A stretch of 53,141 nucleotides of DNA, taken from NCBI GenBank assembly GCA_035493955.1, contig DATJHI010000024.1, positions 1 through 53,141 of the forward strand, written 5' to 3'. The stretch comes from NCED01 sp035493955 (GTDB lineage Bacteria; Pseudomonadota; Alphaproteobacteria; Caulobacterales; Caulobacteraceae). The notes below the pieces were generated by a model. That model made no database searches and was not told the DNA's origin. It saw only the letters and a list, made by a program, of their open reading frames with translations. This document shows positions 8,277 to 15,857 of the stretch, piece by piece (within the stretch, counting starts at the first letter, position 1; every line of letters begins with the position of its first letter). A program made the translations under genes and the position numbers.

Positions 8277-9444
8277 GATCGAACGTCCTGAGCGGCTCGA
8301 TCGCGCGGCTCTGCTTCGGGCGTCCAGTCGAGAAGAAGCCGGCGCAAGACCGCTTCGCGGCGCACTGGTCGCACTGGGGCAGGTAGGCGTTCTTCCAGTC
8401 CGATATCGATTGCGCCGCGAACGGCCAGACGGGGCGTTCGAGGACGCAATAGGGCAAGTTGTAGATGGAGGTCGGCACGCGGGCGGCGTCGAGAATATCG
8501 ACCGCGCGCGCCAGGCTGGCCCGATACTCGATGGGGTCGATCCACAGCAGCGCGTCATTGGCGATAGCGAAGCCGGTGTTCTCAAGACCCATGAGCGCCA
8601 CGTGATCGACGAACGGCAGGTTGCGGGCGAGCCAGGTCGCGGTCTCCACGATCCGCGGCGCCGTGATGCTGTGGAGCACCACGCGGATTTCGACGCGCTG
8701 ACGCCGCTCCTTGAGACGCAGAACCCCCAGCACGGTTTCGTCGAACGCCCCTTCAGCCTGGACGACGTAGTCGTGGATGCTGTCGACGGCGGCATAGATC
8801 GGGATGCCGGCGCTGAGGTCGGGATGAGCGATGGCGGCCCACGCGTCGGCGATTTCGGGCGACGCAAAGGCGCGGCCGTTCGTGAGCACGTGCACCGCCG
8901 TATTCGGCAGCACGTCGCGCGCCTGCGCCAGCAGGGCGACGAGGCGCTCCCACTGCAGCAGGGGTTCGCCGCCGGTCAGGCCAAATGACCGGGTCGCCGG
9001 ATCGACCAGAGGGAGAGCTGCCGCGATCTCGTCCAGCAGCCAGCGGTCATCGATGTTCTTCGGAGGCTGCGAGCACATCAGGCAATAGTGGTTGCAGCGC
9101 TCGGTAGTCAGGAACGAGTTGTGACGCGACGCGCGGCGGTACAGCGTGCGGACGCGCCTGGAGTCGGCGTGGACGGCGATCACGTCGCCGGCCGCCAGAT
9201 AGTCGAACTCATCGCCGAGGCAGATTGTCCCCGGCTCCGCCAAGGTGGCCTCTCCTCCGACCTGCACGACGAGCCCTGACGGTGGGCCTGTAGGGACCGA
9301 CCCGCCGCCCTTCACCAGCACGGCGTCTTGCGGGCCGCGCACGCGCGGATCGGCAGGCGTCACGAGGCGAAGCACCTGGTGGTTGGGCGCGCCCTCTCTG
9401 GCGTTCACGGCTATCGCCCGTCCGCTGAGGGCGAGGGGCTTCAT
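8263..9444 (-). CDS. hxsC: His-Xaa-Ser system radical SAM maturase HxsC
   Basis: 393 residues from ATG 9444, which overlaps the hxsB stop as ATGA and so is translationally coupled. A GTG at 9453 is less likely. After an N-terminal domain of about 110 residues comes the radical SAM cluster motif CNHYCLMC (CxxxCxxC), then GLTGGEPLLQW, the SAM-binding GGE motif. Near the C-terminus a further cysteine group (CDQCAAKRSCAGFF) suggests an auxiliary cluster. This matches the HxsC family, one of two radical SAM enzymes encoded with HxsA precursors in His-Xaa-Ser loci. The chemistry on the HxS repeats is, to my knowledge, not established. It is the last gene of the leftward operon. Confidence 0.85.
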   Translation of the reverse strand: MKPLALSGRAIAVNAREGAPNHQVLRLVTPADPRVRGPQDAVLVKGGGSVPTGPPSGLVVQVGGEATLAEPGTICLGDEFDYLAAGDVIAVHADSRRVRTLYRRASRHNSFLTTERCNHYCLMCSQPPKNIDDRWLLDEIAAALPLVDPATRSFGLTGGEPLLQWERLVALLAQARDVLPNTAVHVLTNGRAFASPEIADAWAAIAHPDLSAGIPIYAAVDSIHDYVVQAEGAFDETVLGVLRLKERRQRVEIRVVLHSITAPRIVETATWLARNLPFVDHVALMGLENTGFAIANDALLWIDPIEYRASLARAVDILDAARVPTSIYNLPYCVLERPVWPFAAQSISDWKNAYLPQCDQCAAKRSCAGFFSTGRPKQSRAIEPLRTFDLTQA

Positions 9445-10895
9445 GCGGCCCACCGGCGGAGAACCGCCGCGTCCTCGGGCGAGTTTTCAAGCAAGTCGAC
9501 CAGCAAGGTCATGATGCCCTTCTGGCGCGCGCAGAACCCCGACAGCGGCTTGATGCCCACCGGGTCTGTCTGCGTGGCGTGGTGATAGACCGGATCGGCG
9601 CCGCAGTGCGGCTCGAAGGCGCAACTGGAGCACTGGGGCGCGCACTGTGTAAGCGACCGCCCGACAAGGTCGATGAGCTTGTCGGACAGGATGATCGAGG
9701 CGTAGTCGTCCGTCGCCAGATCGCCTAGCTCGAAGGTGCGATCCCCCATCTCGGCAAGCATCCGTCCCTCGTCGGAGGCGAACACCTTGCCGTCGTAGTT
9801 GTAGACGAGCGCCCCGAGACCGATTCCGGCGGGGCTGCGCAGATCGACATAGCCTGTCGGGATGTCGCTCAGCATGCGGCGCGCGAGGAGCGTCGCGTAA
9901 AATTCCGGGAAGTAGGTTCCCTCCCGGTTGAGCCGCAAAATGTAGCGCAGGCCGCGCTCGTAAAATTCGAGCCAGAGGCGGCTGTCGTACTTGGCATACT
10001 GCTTGGTCTTCACCGCGAAGCCATAGGGCGACAGCGGGCGCAGGAAGATCCCGTCCAGCCCGAGCCGGACGTATTCGTCGACGATCTCCTCGACCCGGCC
10101 GAGGCTCGCCTCCGTGGTCGTCATCAAGGCCCCGACCCGCTCCTTGCCGAGCGTGGCCTGCGCCCGCCGGATGCCCTCGACCGCAAGCTGGTGGCTGTCG
10201 CCACCCGGACGGGGCCGGTTGCGATTGTGGAGATCCTCGGGGCCGTCCAGCGACGTGGACAGCACGATGTCGTGCGTCTTGCAGAAGGCGAGGACGTCGT
10301 CGTTCAGCAGCGCGAGGTTGCTCGTGATGACGAAATCCAGAGTCTTTCCGGCGGCCTCCGCCTTCTCCCTGGCGAAGGGCACGACGGCGCGGATGAGGTC
10401 AAAGTTCAGCAGCGGCTCGCCGCCTTGGAATTCCAATTTGATGTGCGGCGACGGCGAGGAGAGCGCGACCTCGACGGCACGCGCGGCGGTCTCGAACGAC
10501 ATGTCGTAGCGATCGCGGTCGGTGCTGCGCCGCGACACCTGGCAGTAGGGGCAGGAGTGCTCGCACCGGAGGGTGACGACCAGGATGTGCAGCTGCGTGG
10601 GCGTGCGCAGGAAGCTCGAACGGCTGCGCTGGCGCATGGCGAGCAGCTGCAACGGCGCGCGCTGGCCCTTGCGGCGGAGCAGGAGCTTCTCGAAGGCCAG
10701 GGCGTAGAGAGCGTCGTCGGGGGCCAAATCAAGCGCGGCCAGCCGCCGGAGGTCGGGCCCGCTCAGGAACGTCATGTCGCCGACGAGGTTCGACACGAGG
10801 TATTGGTCGCCGTCGAGCCGTTCAAACCTGAACGGCAGCAACTCGAGCTCGCCGTCCGAAGCCTCGAAGGCCGTGCTCGGCTGGAAGTGCGACAT
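9441..10895 (-). CDS. hxsB: His-Xaa-Ser system radical SAM maturase HxsB
   Basis: 484 residues from ATG 10895, 3 nt after the hxsD stop. The N-terminal part, about 100 residues (LLPFRFERLDGDQYLVSNLVG), is followed by the radical SAM motif CEHSCPYC at about residue 110, then the EFQGGEPLLNF SAM-contact motif. A C-terminal SPASM-like cysteine array (CAPQCSSCAFEPHCGAD, then GFCARQKG) would bind extra iron-sulfur clusters, as in other peptide maturases such as anSME or PqqE. The protein is cytoplasmic. It is expected to modify the HxsA products encoded upstream in the same operon. Family recognition is strong; the actual modification remains unknown. Confidence 0.88.
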   Translation of the reverse strand: MSHFQPSTAFEASDGELELLPFRFERLDGDQYLVSNLVGDMTFLSGPDLRRLAALDLAPDDALYALAFEKLLLRRKGQRAPLQLLAMRQRSRSSFLRTPTQLHILVVTLRCEHSCPYCQVSRRSTDRDRYDMSFETAARAVEVALSSPSPHIKLEFQGGEPLLNFDLIRAVVPFAREKAEAAGKTLDFVITSNLALLNDDVLAFCKTHDIVLSTSLDGPEDLHNRNRPRPGGDSHQLAVEGIRRAQATLGKERVGALMTTTEASLGRVEEIVDEYVRLGLDGIFLRPLSPYGFAVKTKQYAKYDSRLWLEFYERGLRYILRLNREGTYFPEFYATLLARRMLSDIPTGYVDLRSPAGIGLGALVYNYDGKVFASDEGRMLAEMGDRTFELGDLATDDYASIILSDKLIDLVGRSLTQCAPQCSSCAFEPHCGADPVYHHATQTDPVGIKPLSGFCARQKGIMTLLVDLLENSPEDAAVLRRWAA

Positions 10896-10898
10896 GCG

Positions 10899-11198
10899 CT
10901 AGCCGGCCGACGCGTCCGCCGCCGTCGCGAGCGCGCCGAAGGCGAGCGCCAGGATGAGATTGCGCGTCGGCCCCGTTTCCGCCGCGAGCTTCTCGCGCAA
11001 GTTCTCGTCGGTAACGAGATCAAGAAATCGCGCGCGTAGGTCCGCGTCTCCAGATCGCGCCGCCTGCAAACGGCAGCGGTGAACGCCATCGACGCTGTCA
11101 ATCTGGCAGGTGGCCTGACCGATAAGCCGATAGGCCGCCTCGCGCAGAGCCCCAAGGCTCTGGCTGGCCGCCGCAAACTCCACCACGATTTCCTGCAC
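10899..11198 (-). CDS. hxsD: His-Xaa-Ser system protein HxsD
   Basis: 99 residues with a GTG start at 11198, eight bases after the hxsA1 stop. It is a small soluble protein with central IDSVDGVHRCRLQ and a hydrophobic C-terminal LILALAFGALATAADA. It sits in the position and size range of HxsD, the small accessory protein conserved in His-Xaa-Ser loci. The assignment leans on the neighbours, since sequence motifs are weak by eye. By analogy with other radical SAM RiPP pathways it may be the leader-binding or scaffold partner (RRE-like), but that is inference. It shares an operon with the precursors and maturases. Confidence 0.75.
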   Translation of the reverse strand: MQEIVVEFAAASQSLGALREAAYRLIGQATCQIDSVDGVHRCRLQAARSGDADLRARFLDLVTDENLREKLAAETGPTRNLILALAFGALATAADASAG

Positions 11199-11206
11199 CG
11201 TCCAGC

Positions 11207-11488
11207 CTATCGGCTGGAGTGATGGGAGCTGTGCGAAGCGTGCGACGAATGCGAGGCGTGGGAAGAATGGTCGGCAACGACGATGCCCTGCGCGTTTTCA
11301 CCGACGGTGAACGCCATCAGCTCTTCGCCTACCGCCAGTTTGATCATGCGGGCCGCTGCGAGCGAACTGGGCGCCGGCTGGGTCTGCGGGATGGTGGCGC
11401 CGGCCGTGGCCGGCAACGCCGCAGGCACAACCAGTGCGGTAAGGGCCGCTGACAGGCCCATGATCTTGCTATCCGTCGTCGATGGCAT
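11207..11488 (-). CDS. hxsA: HxsA-type His-Xaa-Ser repeat precursor, copy 1
   Basis: 93 residues from ATG 11488, chosen for the strong GGGGAGG 6 nt upstream. A leader of about 70 residues contains KIMGLSAAL near the N-terminus and EELMAFTV before the core. The C-terminal core is an HxS array, HSSHASHSSHASHSS followed by HHSSR, with six H-x-S units. The core is encoded by an imperfect tandem DNA repeat. The hydrophobic stretch after KIMG (ALTALVVPAALPATAGA) could act as an export signal. In HxsA proteins the repeat is the presumed substrate of HxsB and HxsC. Its 3' DNA (AGCCGATAG) is identical to that of the second precursor, indicating a shared origin. Confidence 0.88.
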   Translation of the reverse strand: MPSTTDSKIMGLSAALTALVVPAALPATAGATIPQTQPAPSSLAAARMIKLAVGEELMAFTVGENAQGIVVADHSSHASHSSHASHSSHHSSR

Positions 11489-11570
11489 GTTTGCCTCCCC
11501 AGGCGCGCCCGCAGTAGAGGGCAAATACAACCCAGAGTCTAGGAAAGAGTCCGGCGTTCGCCGAACCGGG

Positions 11571-11858
11571 CTATCGGCTTGACAGGTGCGACGCGTGAGA
11601 CGCGTGCGACGTGTGCCCGGGCGTGACGTGCGAATGATGCGACGTGTGCGACGCGTGCGAATGGTGGGAGCCGTGCGACGGCCGCGCGGCGGTCAGGGGA
11701 TCGTGGACCGCATCCGCGACGGTAAAGGCCAGGAGATCGTTGCCTGTCAGCGCATTTTGCACCGCGCCGCCAGCGCCGTGACGTTCCCCGGCGTCCTGCC
11801 CGTCCAGAAGCAGGAGAGCGCTCGAGAGGCTCTGAATCTTGTTTCCCGAAGCCATCAT
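11571..11858 (-). CDS. HxsA-type His-Xaa-Ser repeat precursor, copy 2
   Basis: 95 residues from ATG 11858 (a second ATG at 11855 is equally possible; AGGG and AAAGGA lie just upstream). The leader has KIQSLSSAL and NDLLAFTV, matching the KIMGLSAAL and EELMAFTV blocks of copy 1. The C-terminal core is longer: HGS, HHS, HAS, HTS, HHS, a VTPG interruption, then HTS, HAS, HAS, HLS and a final SR. The leader between the blocks is unrelated to copy 1 and lacks its hydrophobic stretch. Two precursors with conserved leader blocks and diverged cores under the same maturases suggest a two-component product or alternative substrates. Confidence 0.85.
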   Translation of the reverse strand: MMASGNKIQSLSSALLLLDGQDAGERHGAGGAVQNALTGNDLLAFTVADAVHDPLTAARPSHGSHHSHASHTSHHSHVTPGHTSHASHASHLSSR

Positions 11859-11947
11859 GTCCTTTGCCCTGCGCTCGCTTTCAATCCGATCGTTGACGCC
11901 TTGAACTGCCGCATCGGCGGGCGGCGCTGCGCACCGCGGACGCCGCA

Positions 11948-12091
11948 TTATTTTTTGGGCTTCTTCGCCTTTCGCGGAGCAAGGGCCAGGACCTCCATGG
12001 CCTCTTTTCGCACGCGCGGATTTGAGCTGTGACCGTCTTTGCCGGCTCGCGACAGCTTCGCTGGCGCCGGCTTGCGGGGTTTCTGTGCCAT
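11948..12091 (-). CDS. possible small basic protein at head of hxs operon
   Basis: A 47-residue frame from ATG 12091, strongly basic (MAQKPRKPAPAKLSRAGKDG, with a C-terminal RKAKKPKK) and with a central PRVRKEAMEVLALAP helix. It lies 89 bp upstream of the second precursor on the same strand. Codons are GC-rich at third positions, as in real genes here. Against it: the Shine-Dalgarno sequence is poor and I recognise no family. It could be a nucleic-acid-binding or accessory peptide for the locus, or a chance frame. It is too short for most gene finders. Confidence 0.4.
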   Translation of the reverse strand: MAQKPRKPAPAKLSRAGKDGHSSNPRVRKEAMEVLALAPRKAKKPKK

Positions 12092-12508
12092 GCGGTTAAT
12101 CCGTTACGGCTTCGCTTGATGCGCCAGCGATAACACGAGAATAAAAAGGGAACAAGATGCCGGCCTGTTGGCAGCTCGTGAAGTGCGGAGATCTCCAGCG
12201 GCGGATGAGTCATGGTCGCTGCGGCTACCTCCTTCCCACATTCAGACGATGGCGCCGACGATCTTCAGGGTTCTTCGGATGGCACCGCGAAGCTCGGTCT
12301 CATCAATCGGGCCAACAACCGCACCGTCGGCGTGATGGTGGCGCTTCGAATATCCCACTCGCGCCTCATACGCGCTTGCCCGACAGCAGACATTGCGAAG
12401 TTCGCCTTTGAGTCAAAGTCGGTCGAAAACCGATCATGGGCGTCGATCCGTCGGTGGCGAACACCGCCTCGAAGTCCTCGGCGGGCGCCAAGGTGATGGC
12501 GACATTGA
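12092..12508. other. intergenic stretch between hxs and dinB
   Basis: 417 bp without a confident gene. The left part holds the candidate hxs promoter. The right part (12366-12512) holds a short frame coupled to dinB that looks like the remains of a truncated gene, described separately. Other open frames here have poor codon character. Confidence 0.5.
12128..12155 (-). promoter_or_regulatory. candidate promoter for the hxs operon
   Basis: Reading leftward, TTGTTC (12155-12150) and TTATCG (12133-12128) are 16 bp apart, in an AT-richer patch upstream of the small basic ORF and the precursors. The match to consensus is moderate at best. Confidence 0.25.
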
Positions 12509-12512
12509 TCAC
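12366..12512 (-). pseudogene. truncated ORF coupled to dinB
   Basis: A GTG (12512) overlaps the dinB stop as GTGA and opens a 48-residue frame (VINVAITLAPAEDFEAVF...). The first 28 or so codons have strongly GC-rich third positions, as real genes do here. The rest does not, and ends at 12366. This looks like the 5' end of a gene once co-transcribed with dinB and cut off by a rearrangement near 12420. The family is not recognisable. Confidence 0.3.
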
Positions 12513-13600
12513 GCGGCGTCCGACTCCAGCTGCAGCGAGGGTTCACCGTCGCGCGGACCGGCCGCCGGTCGGAAGTTCGACAGGGTGACGCCGACCAGAC
12601 GCACCCCCTTTGGCGGCGGGAACACCGAACGGATCAGGCCAAGGCTGGCCTCGTGGAGCCGCTCGCGGCTGTCGATGGGCAAGGGGAAGGACTGGCTTCG
12701 GGTCGACTGCTGGAAGTCCGCCCACTTGATCTTCACCGTGAGGGTGCGCCCCCGGCGACCGGTCTTTTCGCACCAGTTCCAGACGTCGTCAGCCATCTCC
12801 AGCACGCCGGCCTCGATGCGGTCGGGGTCCGTGAAATCCTCGCCGAACGTGGTTTCCGAGCCGGACGATTTGCGCTCCCGGCTGGTGTTCACCGGCCGGC
12901 CGTCCTGCCCGCGGGCGATGGCGTAGTACCAGGGTCCCGACTTGCCGAAGCGCGCCTGCAGGTCCGCGAGCGACCAGGCCTTGAGGTCGGCGCCGGTGAA
13001 GATGCCCAGGGCGTGCATCCTGGCGGCCGTCGCCGGTCCGACCCCGTGGAACTTCGCCACCGGCAGGGCCTCGACGAAGGCCTCGCCCTCGTGGGGCTGG
13101 ATCGCGAACTGCCCGTTGGGCTTGCGCCGGCCCGAGGCGAGCTTGGCCAGGAACTTGTTGTAGGAGACCCCGGCTGACGCCATCAGTCCCGTCTCTTCCA
13201 AGATGCGGACCCGGATCGCCTTGGCGGTCTGCCAGGCGGTCTCCAGGCCGGCCTTGTTCGCGGTGACGTCGAGATAGGCTTCGTCCAGGGCCAGCGGCTC
13301 GATGAAGTCGGTGAATTCGGCGAAGATGGCGTGGATCTGCTGGGACACCGCCCTGTAGACCTCGAACCGCGGCGGCGCGAAGATCAGATCGGGGCACTGC
13401 CGAAGCGCCGTCACCGACGGCAGGGCCGAGCGCACCCCGAACCTGCGGGCCTCGTAGCTGGCCGCCGCCACCACCCCGCGGCGCGCGCCGTGGCCCACGG
13501 CCACCGGCTTGCCCCGCAGGTCCGGGTTGTCCCGCTGCTCGACCGACGCATAGAAGGCGTCCATGTCGACATGGATGATCTTGCGGACCGCTTCGTCCAT
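12509..13600 (-). CDS. dinB: DNA polymerase IV (translesion, Y family)
   Basis: 363 residues from ATG 13600. The Y-family catalytic motifs are present: IHVDMDAFYASVE (first metal-binding Asp pair) and EPLALDEAYLDVT (second acidic motif). Also seen are SAGVSYNKFLAKLASG, the helix-hairpin-helix region FHGVGPATAARMHALGI, and a C-terminal little-finger domain (RGRTLTVKIKWADFQQSTR). It performs error-prone bypass synthesis at DNA lesions. A perfect SOS box lies 22 bp upstream (13622-13636), so LexA control is likely. The length is typical. It is downstream of the helicase on the same strand, separated by the SOS box region. Confidence 0.95.
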   Translation of the reverse strand: MDEAVRKIIHVDMDAFYASVEQRDNPDLRGKPVAVGHGARRGVVAAASYEARRFGVRSALPSVTALRQCPDLIFAPPRFEVYRAVSQQIHAIFAEFTDFIEPLALDEAYLDVTANKAGLETAWQTAKAIRVRILEETGLMASAGVSYNKFLAKLASGRRKPNGQFAIQPHEGEAFVEALPVAKFHGVGPATAARMHALGIFTGADLKAWSLADLQARFGKSGPWYYAIARGQDGRPVNTSRERKSSGSETTFGEDFTDPDRIEAGVLEMADDVWNWCEKTGRRGRTLTVKIKWADFQQSTRSQSFPLPIDSRERLHEASLGLIRSVFPPPKGVRLVGVTLSNFRPAAGPRDGEPSLQLESDAA

Positions 13601-13621
13601 CCCCTCACCCTATCAGGCCCT

Positions 13622-13636
13622 GAACGGAACGAGAAC
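13622..13636 (-). promoter_or_regulatory. LexA (SOS) box upstream of dinB
   Basis: On the + strand the sequence is GAAC-GGAACGA-GAAC. Read toward dinB it is GTTC-N7-GTTC, the exact alphaproteobacterial LexA operator. It is placed 22 bp before the dinB start, where LexA would block transcription. Confidence 0.85.
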
Positions 13637-13650
13637 CAGAGGCCAGCCCC

Positions 13651-15726
13651 CTACCCTACCTTCCACATCCCGCGCAGCCGCTCGGCGACATCGACCCGCG
13701 GCGGAGGGGCCGGGCCGGGCGACGGCGCGGACGGGACCGCCAGCGGCCAGGACGTCCGTTCGAAGAGATCCAGAAGGCCCTTGGGAATGAACCGCGTGCG
13801 CGAGGCATAGACGTGGCGGTCGCCCAGCGCCGGCTGGCCATGGGTGAAGAACCGCTGCGGCAGCATGATGTGCAGGTCGTCCTTGGCCCGGGTCATGGCC
13901 ACATAGAGCAGGCGCCGCTCCTCCTCGATCTCCGCCGTCTGGCCCGTCCCCAGGTCGGACGGCAGGCAGCCGTCGACCGCGTTGAGCACGAACACCGAGG
14001 TCCATTCCTGGCCCTTGGCCGAGTGGATGGTGGAGAGGATCAGATAGTCCTCGTCGAGCAGCGGCACGCCCGACTGATCGGAGGTGGCGTCCGGCGGATC
14101 CAGCGTCAGCTCGGTCAAGAACCGCTCGCGCGAGGGATAGCCCGCCGCGATCTGCTCCAGCTGCAGCAGGTCGCCCACACGGATCTCGGCGTCCTCGTGA
14201 ATGCGATCAAGGTGAGGCTCGTACCACTGGCGTGCGCGCTCCAGCTCCGCCGGCCAGCCGAGGTCCCGGCTCGCCAGGTCCTCTATCAGCTCCAGGAACC
14301 CCGCCCAGTCGGGCCCCACCCGCGCCGGCGCCGGCGCCGAGCGGAGCGCATCGATCGGATGCGTGGACGCCGCGATATGGTCCAGCACCCGCTGGGCCGA
14401 CACCGGCCCGACGCCCGGCAGCAGCTGCATGACCCGGAACCCGACCACCCGGTCGCGCGGGTTCTCCAGGAAACGCAGGACCGCCATCACGTCCTTGACG
14501 TGGGCGGCGTCCAGGAACTTCAGGCCGCCGAACTTCACATAGGGGATGTTGCGCCGGGTCAGCTCGACCTCCAGCGCGCCGCTGTGGCTGGACGTCCGGA
14601 ACAGCACCGCCTGCTCCTTCAGGGCCGTGCCCGCCTCGCGGCGCTCGAGCACCTGCTCGACGATGTAGCGGGCCTGGTCGGTTTCGCTGCGCACGGTCAC
14701 CAGGCGCGGCGCGCCGTCGGCCTGTCGCTCGGTCCAGAGGTTCTTGGTGAACCGCTCGGCCGCCAGGCCGATCACCGCGTTGGCGGCGCTCAGGATCGGC
14801 TGGGTCGAGCGGTAGTTCCGCTCCAGCGTCAGCACCGTGGCCGCCGGCGAGAAGTGGCCGGGAAAGTCGAGGATGTTGCGCACCGTCGCCGCGCGGAAGG
14901 CGTAGATCGACTGGGCGTCGTCGCCGACCACGGTCAGGCCTCGGCCGTCGGGCTTCAGCGCCAGGAGGATCGCGGCCTGCAGGCTGTTGGTGTCCTGGTA
15001 TTCGTCGACCAGGATGTGGTCGAACCGGCCGCCGATCTCGGCGGCCAGGTGGGGGTCGCTCACCGCCTGGGCCCAGTAGAGCAGCAGGTCGTCGTAATCG
15101 AGCACGTTCTGGGTCTGCTTGGCCTCGACGTAGCCCGCGAAGAGGGTGCGCAACTCCACCGCCCACGCCGCGCACCATGGGAAGGCGGTGCGGAGGACCT
15201 CTTCCAGAGTGGTCTGGGCGTTGACGCAGCGCGAGTAGATCGACAGGCAGGTCGACTTGGCCGGAAACCGGCTGTCGAGCTTGGAATAGCCGCGCTCGTG
15301 GCGCACCAGGTTCATCAAGTCCGCCGCGTCCTCGCGGTCGTGGATCGTGAAGGCGGGATCGAGGCCGATCTGGTCGGCGATGTCGCGCAGCAGCCGCGCC
15401 CCAATCCCGTGGAAAGTCCCCGTCCAGGCCATGGCGTCGGTAAGTACAGCCGCCTTGTCGCCCATCACGCGCCGGCCGATCCGTTCGACCCGGCTGGTCA
15501 TCTCGCTGGCCGCCCGCCGCGAGAAGGTCATCAGCAGGATCCGCCGTGGGTCGGCGCCATTGACGATCAGATGCGCAACGCGATGGGCCAGGGTGTTGGT
15601 CTTGCCCGATCCCGCCCCGGCGATGATCAGCAGGGGGGCGGCGGGATCGGTGCTCCCCTCGCCCACGCCATGTTCGACGGCCCGCCGCTGCTCAGGGTTC
15701 AAGGCGTCAAGGTAAGCGGCGGCCAT
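13651..15726 (-). CDS. UvrD/Rep-family ATP-dependent DNA helicase
   Basis: 691 residues from ATG 15726. Superfamily 1A helicase motifs appear in order: the Q motif region LNPEQRRAVEH, Walker A IIAGAGSGKTNTLAHR, motif Ia TFSRRAASEM, DEYQDTN (Walker B), VVGDDAQSIYAFRAA (motif III), LERNYRST (motif IV), STIHSAKGQEW (motif V) and RRLLYVAMTRAKDDL (motif VI). It unwinds DNA 3' to 5' in repair or replication restart. It is slightly shorter than PcrA/UvrD (about 720) and ends in a proline-rich tail, so I do not assign a specific gene name. It sits in a DNA repair block with dinB, alkA-like, xthA, ligD and ku. Confidence 0.92.
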   Translation of the reverse strand: MAAAYLDALNPEQRRAVEHGVGEGSTDPAAPLLIIAGAGSGKTNTLAHRVAHLIVNGADPRRILLMTFSRRAASEMTSRVERIGRRVMGDKAAVLTDAMAWTGTFHGIGARLLRDIADQIGLDPAFTIHDREDAADLMNLVRHERGYSKLDSRFPAKSTCLSIYSRCVNAQTTLEEVLRTAFPWCAAWAVELRTLFAGYVEAKQTQNVLDYDDLLLYWAQAVSDPHLAAEIGGRFDHILVDEYQDTNSLQAAILLALKPDGRGLTVVGDDAQSIYAFRAATVRNILDFPGHFSPAATVLTLERNYRSTQPILSAANAVIGLAAERFTKNLWTERQADGAPRLVTVRSETDQARYIVEQVLERREAGTALKEQAVLFRTSSHSGALEVELTRRNIPYVKFGGLKFLDAAHVKDVMAVLRFLENPRDRVVGFRVMQLLPGVGPVSAQRVLDHIAASTHPIDALRSAPAPARVGPDWAGFLELIEDLASRDLGWPAELERARQWYEPHLDRIHEDAEIRVGDLLQLEQIAAGYPSRERFLTELTLDPPDATSDQSGVPLLDEDYLILSTIHSAKGQEWTSVFVLNAVDGCLPSDLGTGQTAEIEEERRLLYVAMTRAKDDLHIMLPQRFFTHGQPALGDRHVYASRTRFIPKGLLDLFERTSWPLAVPSAPSPGPAPPPRVDVAERLRGMWKVG

Positions 15727-15857
15727 CGGGTGCGAATCACAGGAAACGAGGATTTACACGGTCTCAGTTTCGCGTTTTGTTCGCAAATGACTTCCAGCTA
15801 GAACCTGTCGGACTGACGACAGTGTGCGGACTTCGGGAGGCAGCCCTCTTGATCAAT

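Noticed and set aside
11552..11563. CGGCGTTCGCCG palindrome between the two hxs precursors as a terminator
   Set aside because: The stem is only 4-5 bp with no T run, so termination there is not supported.
11210..11681. Tandem DNA repeats that could look like a CRISPR array
   Set aside because: The repeat unit is about 9 bp without spacers and encodes the H-x-S repeats of the two precursors in frame.
12157..12546. Open frames on both strands between hxs and dinB
   Set aside because: Poor third-position GC pattern, no family similarity, and they overlap the dinB 3' end in other frames.
13813..15801. 662-codon open frame antisense to the helicase
   Set aside because: The minus strand carries all seven helicase motifs; the plus frame has none.
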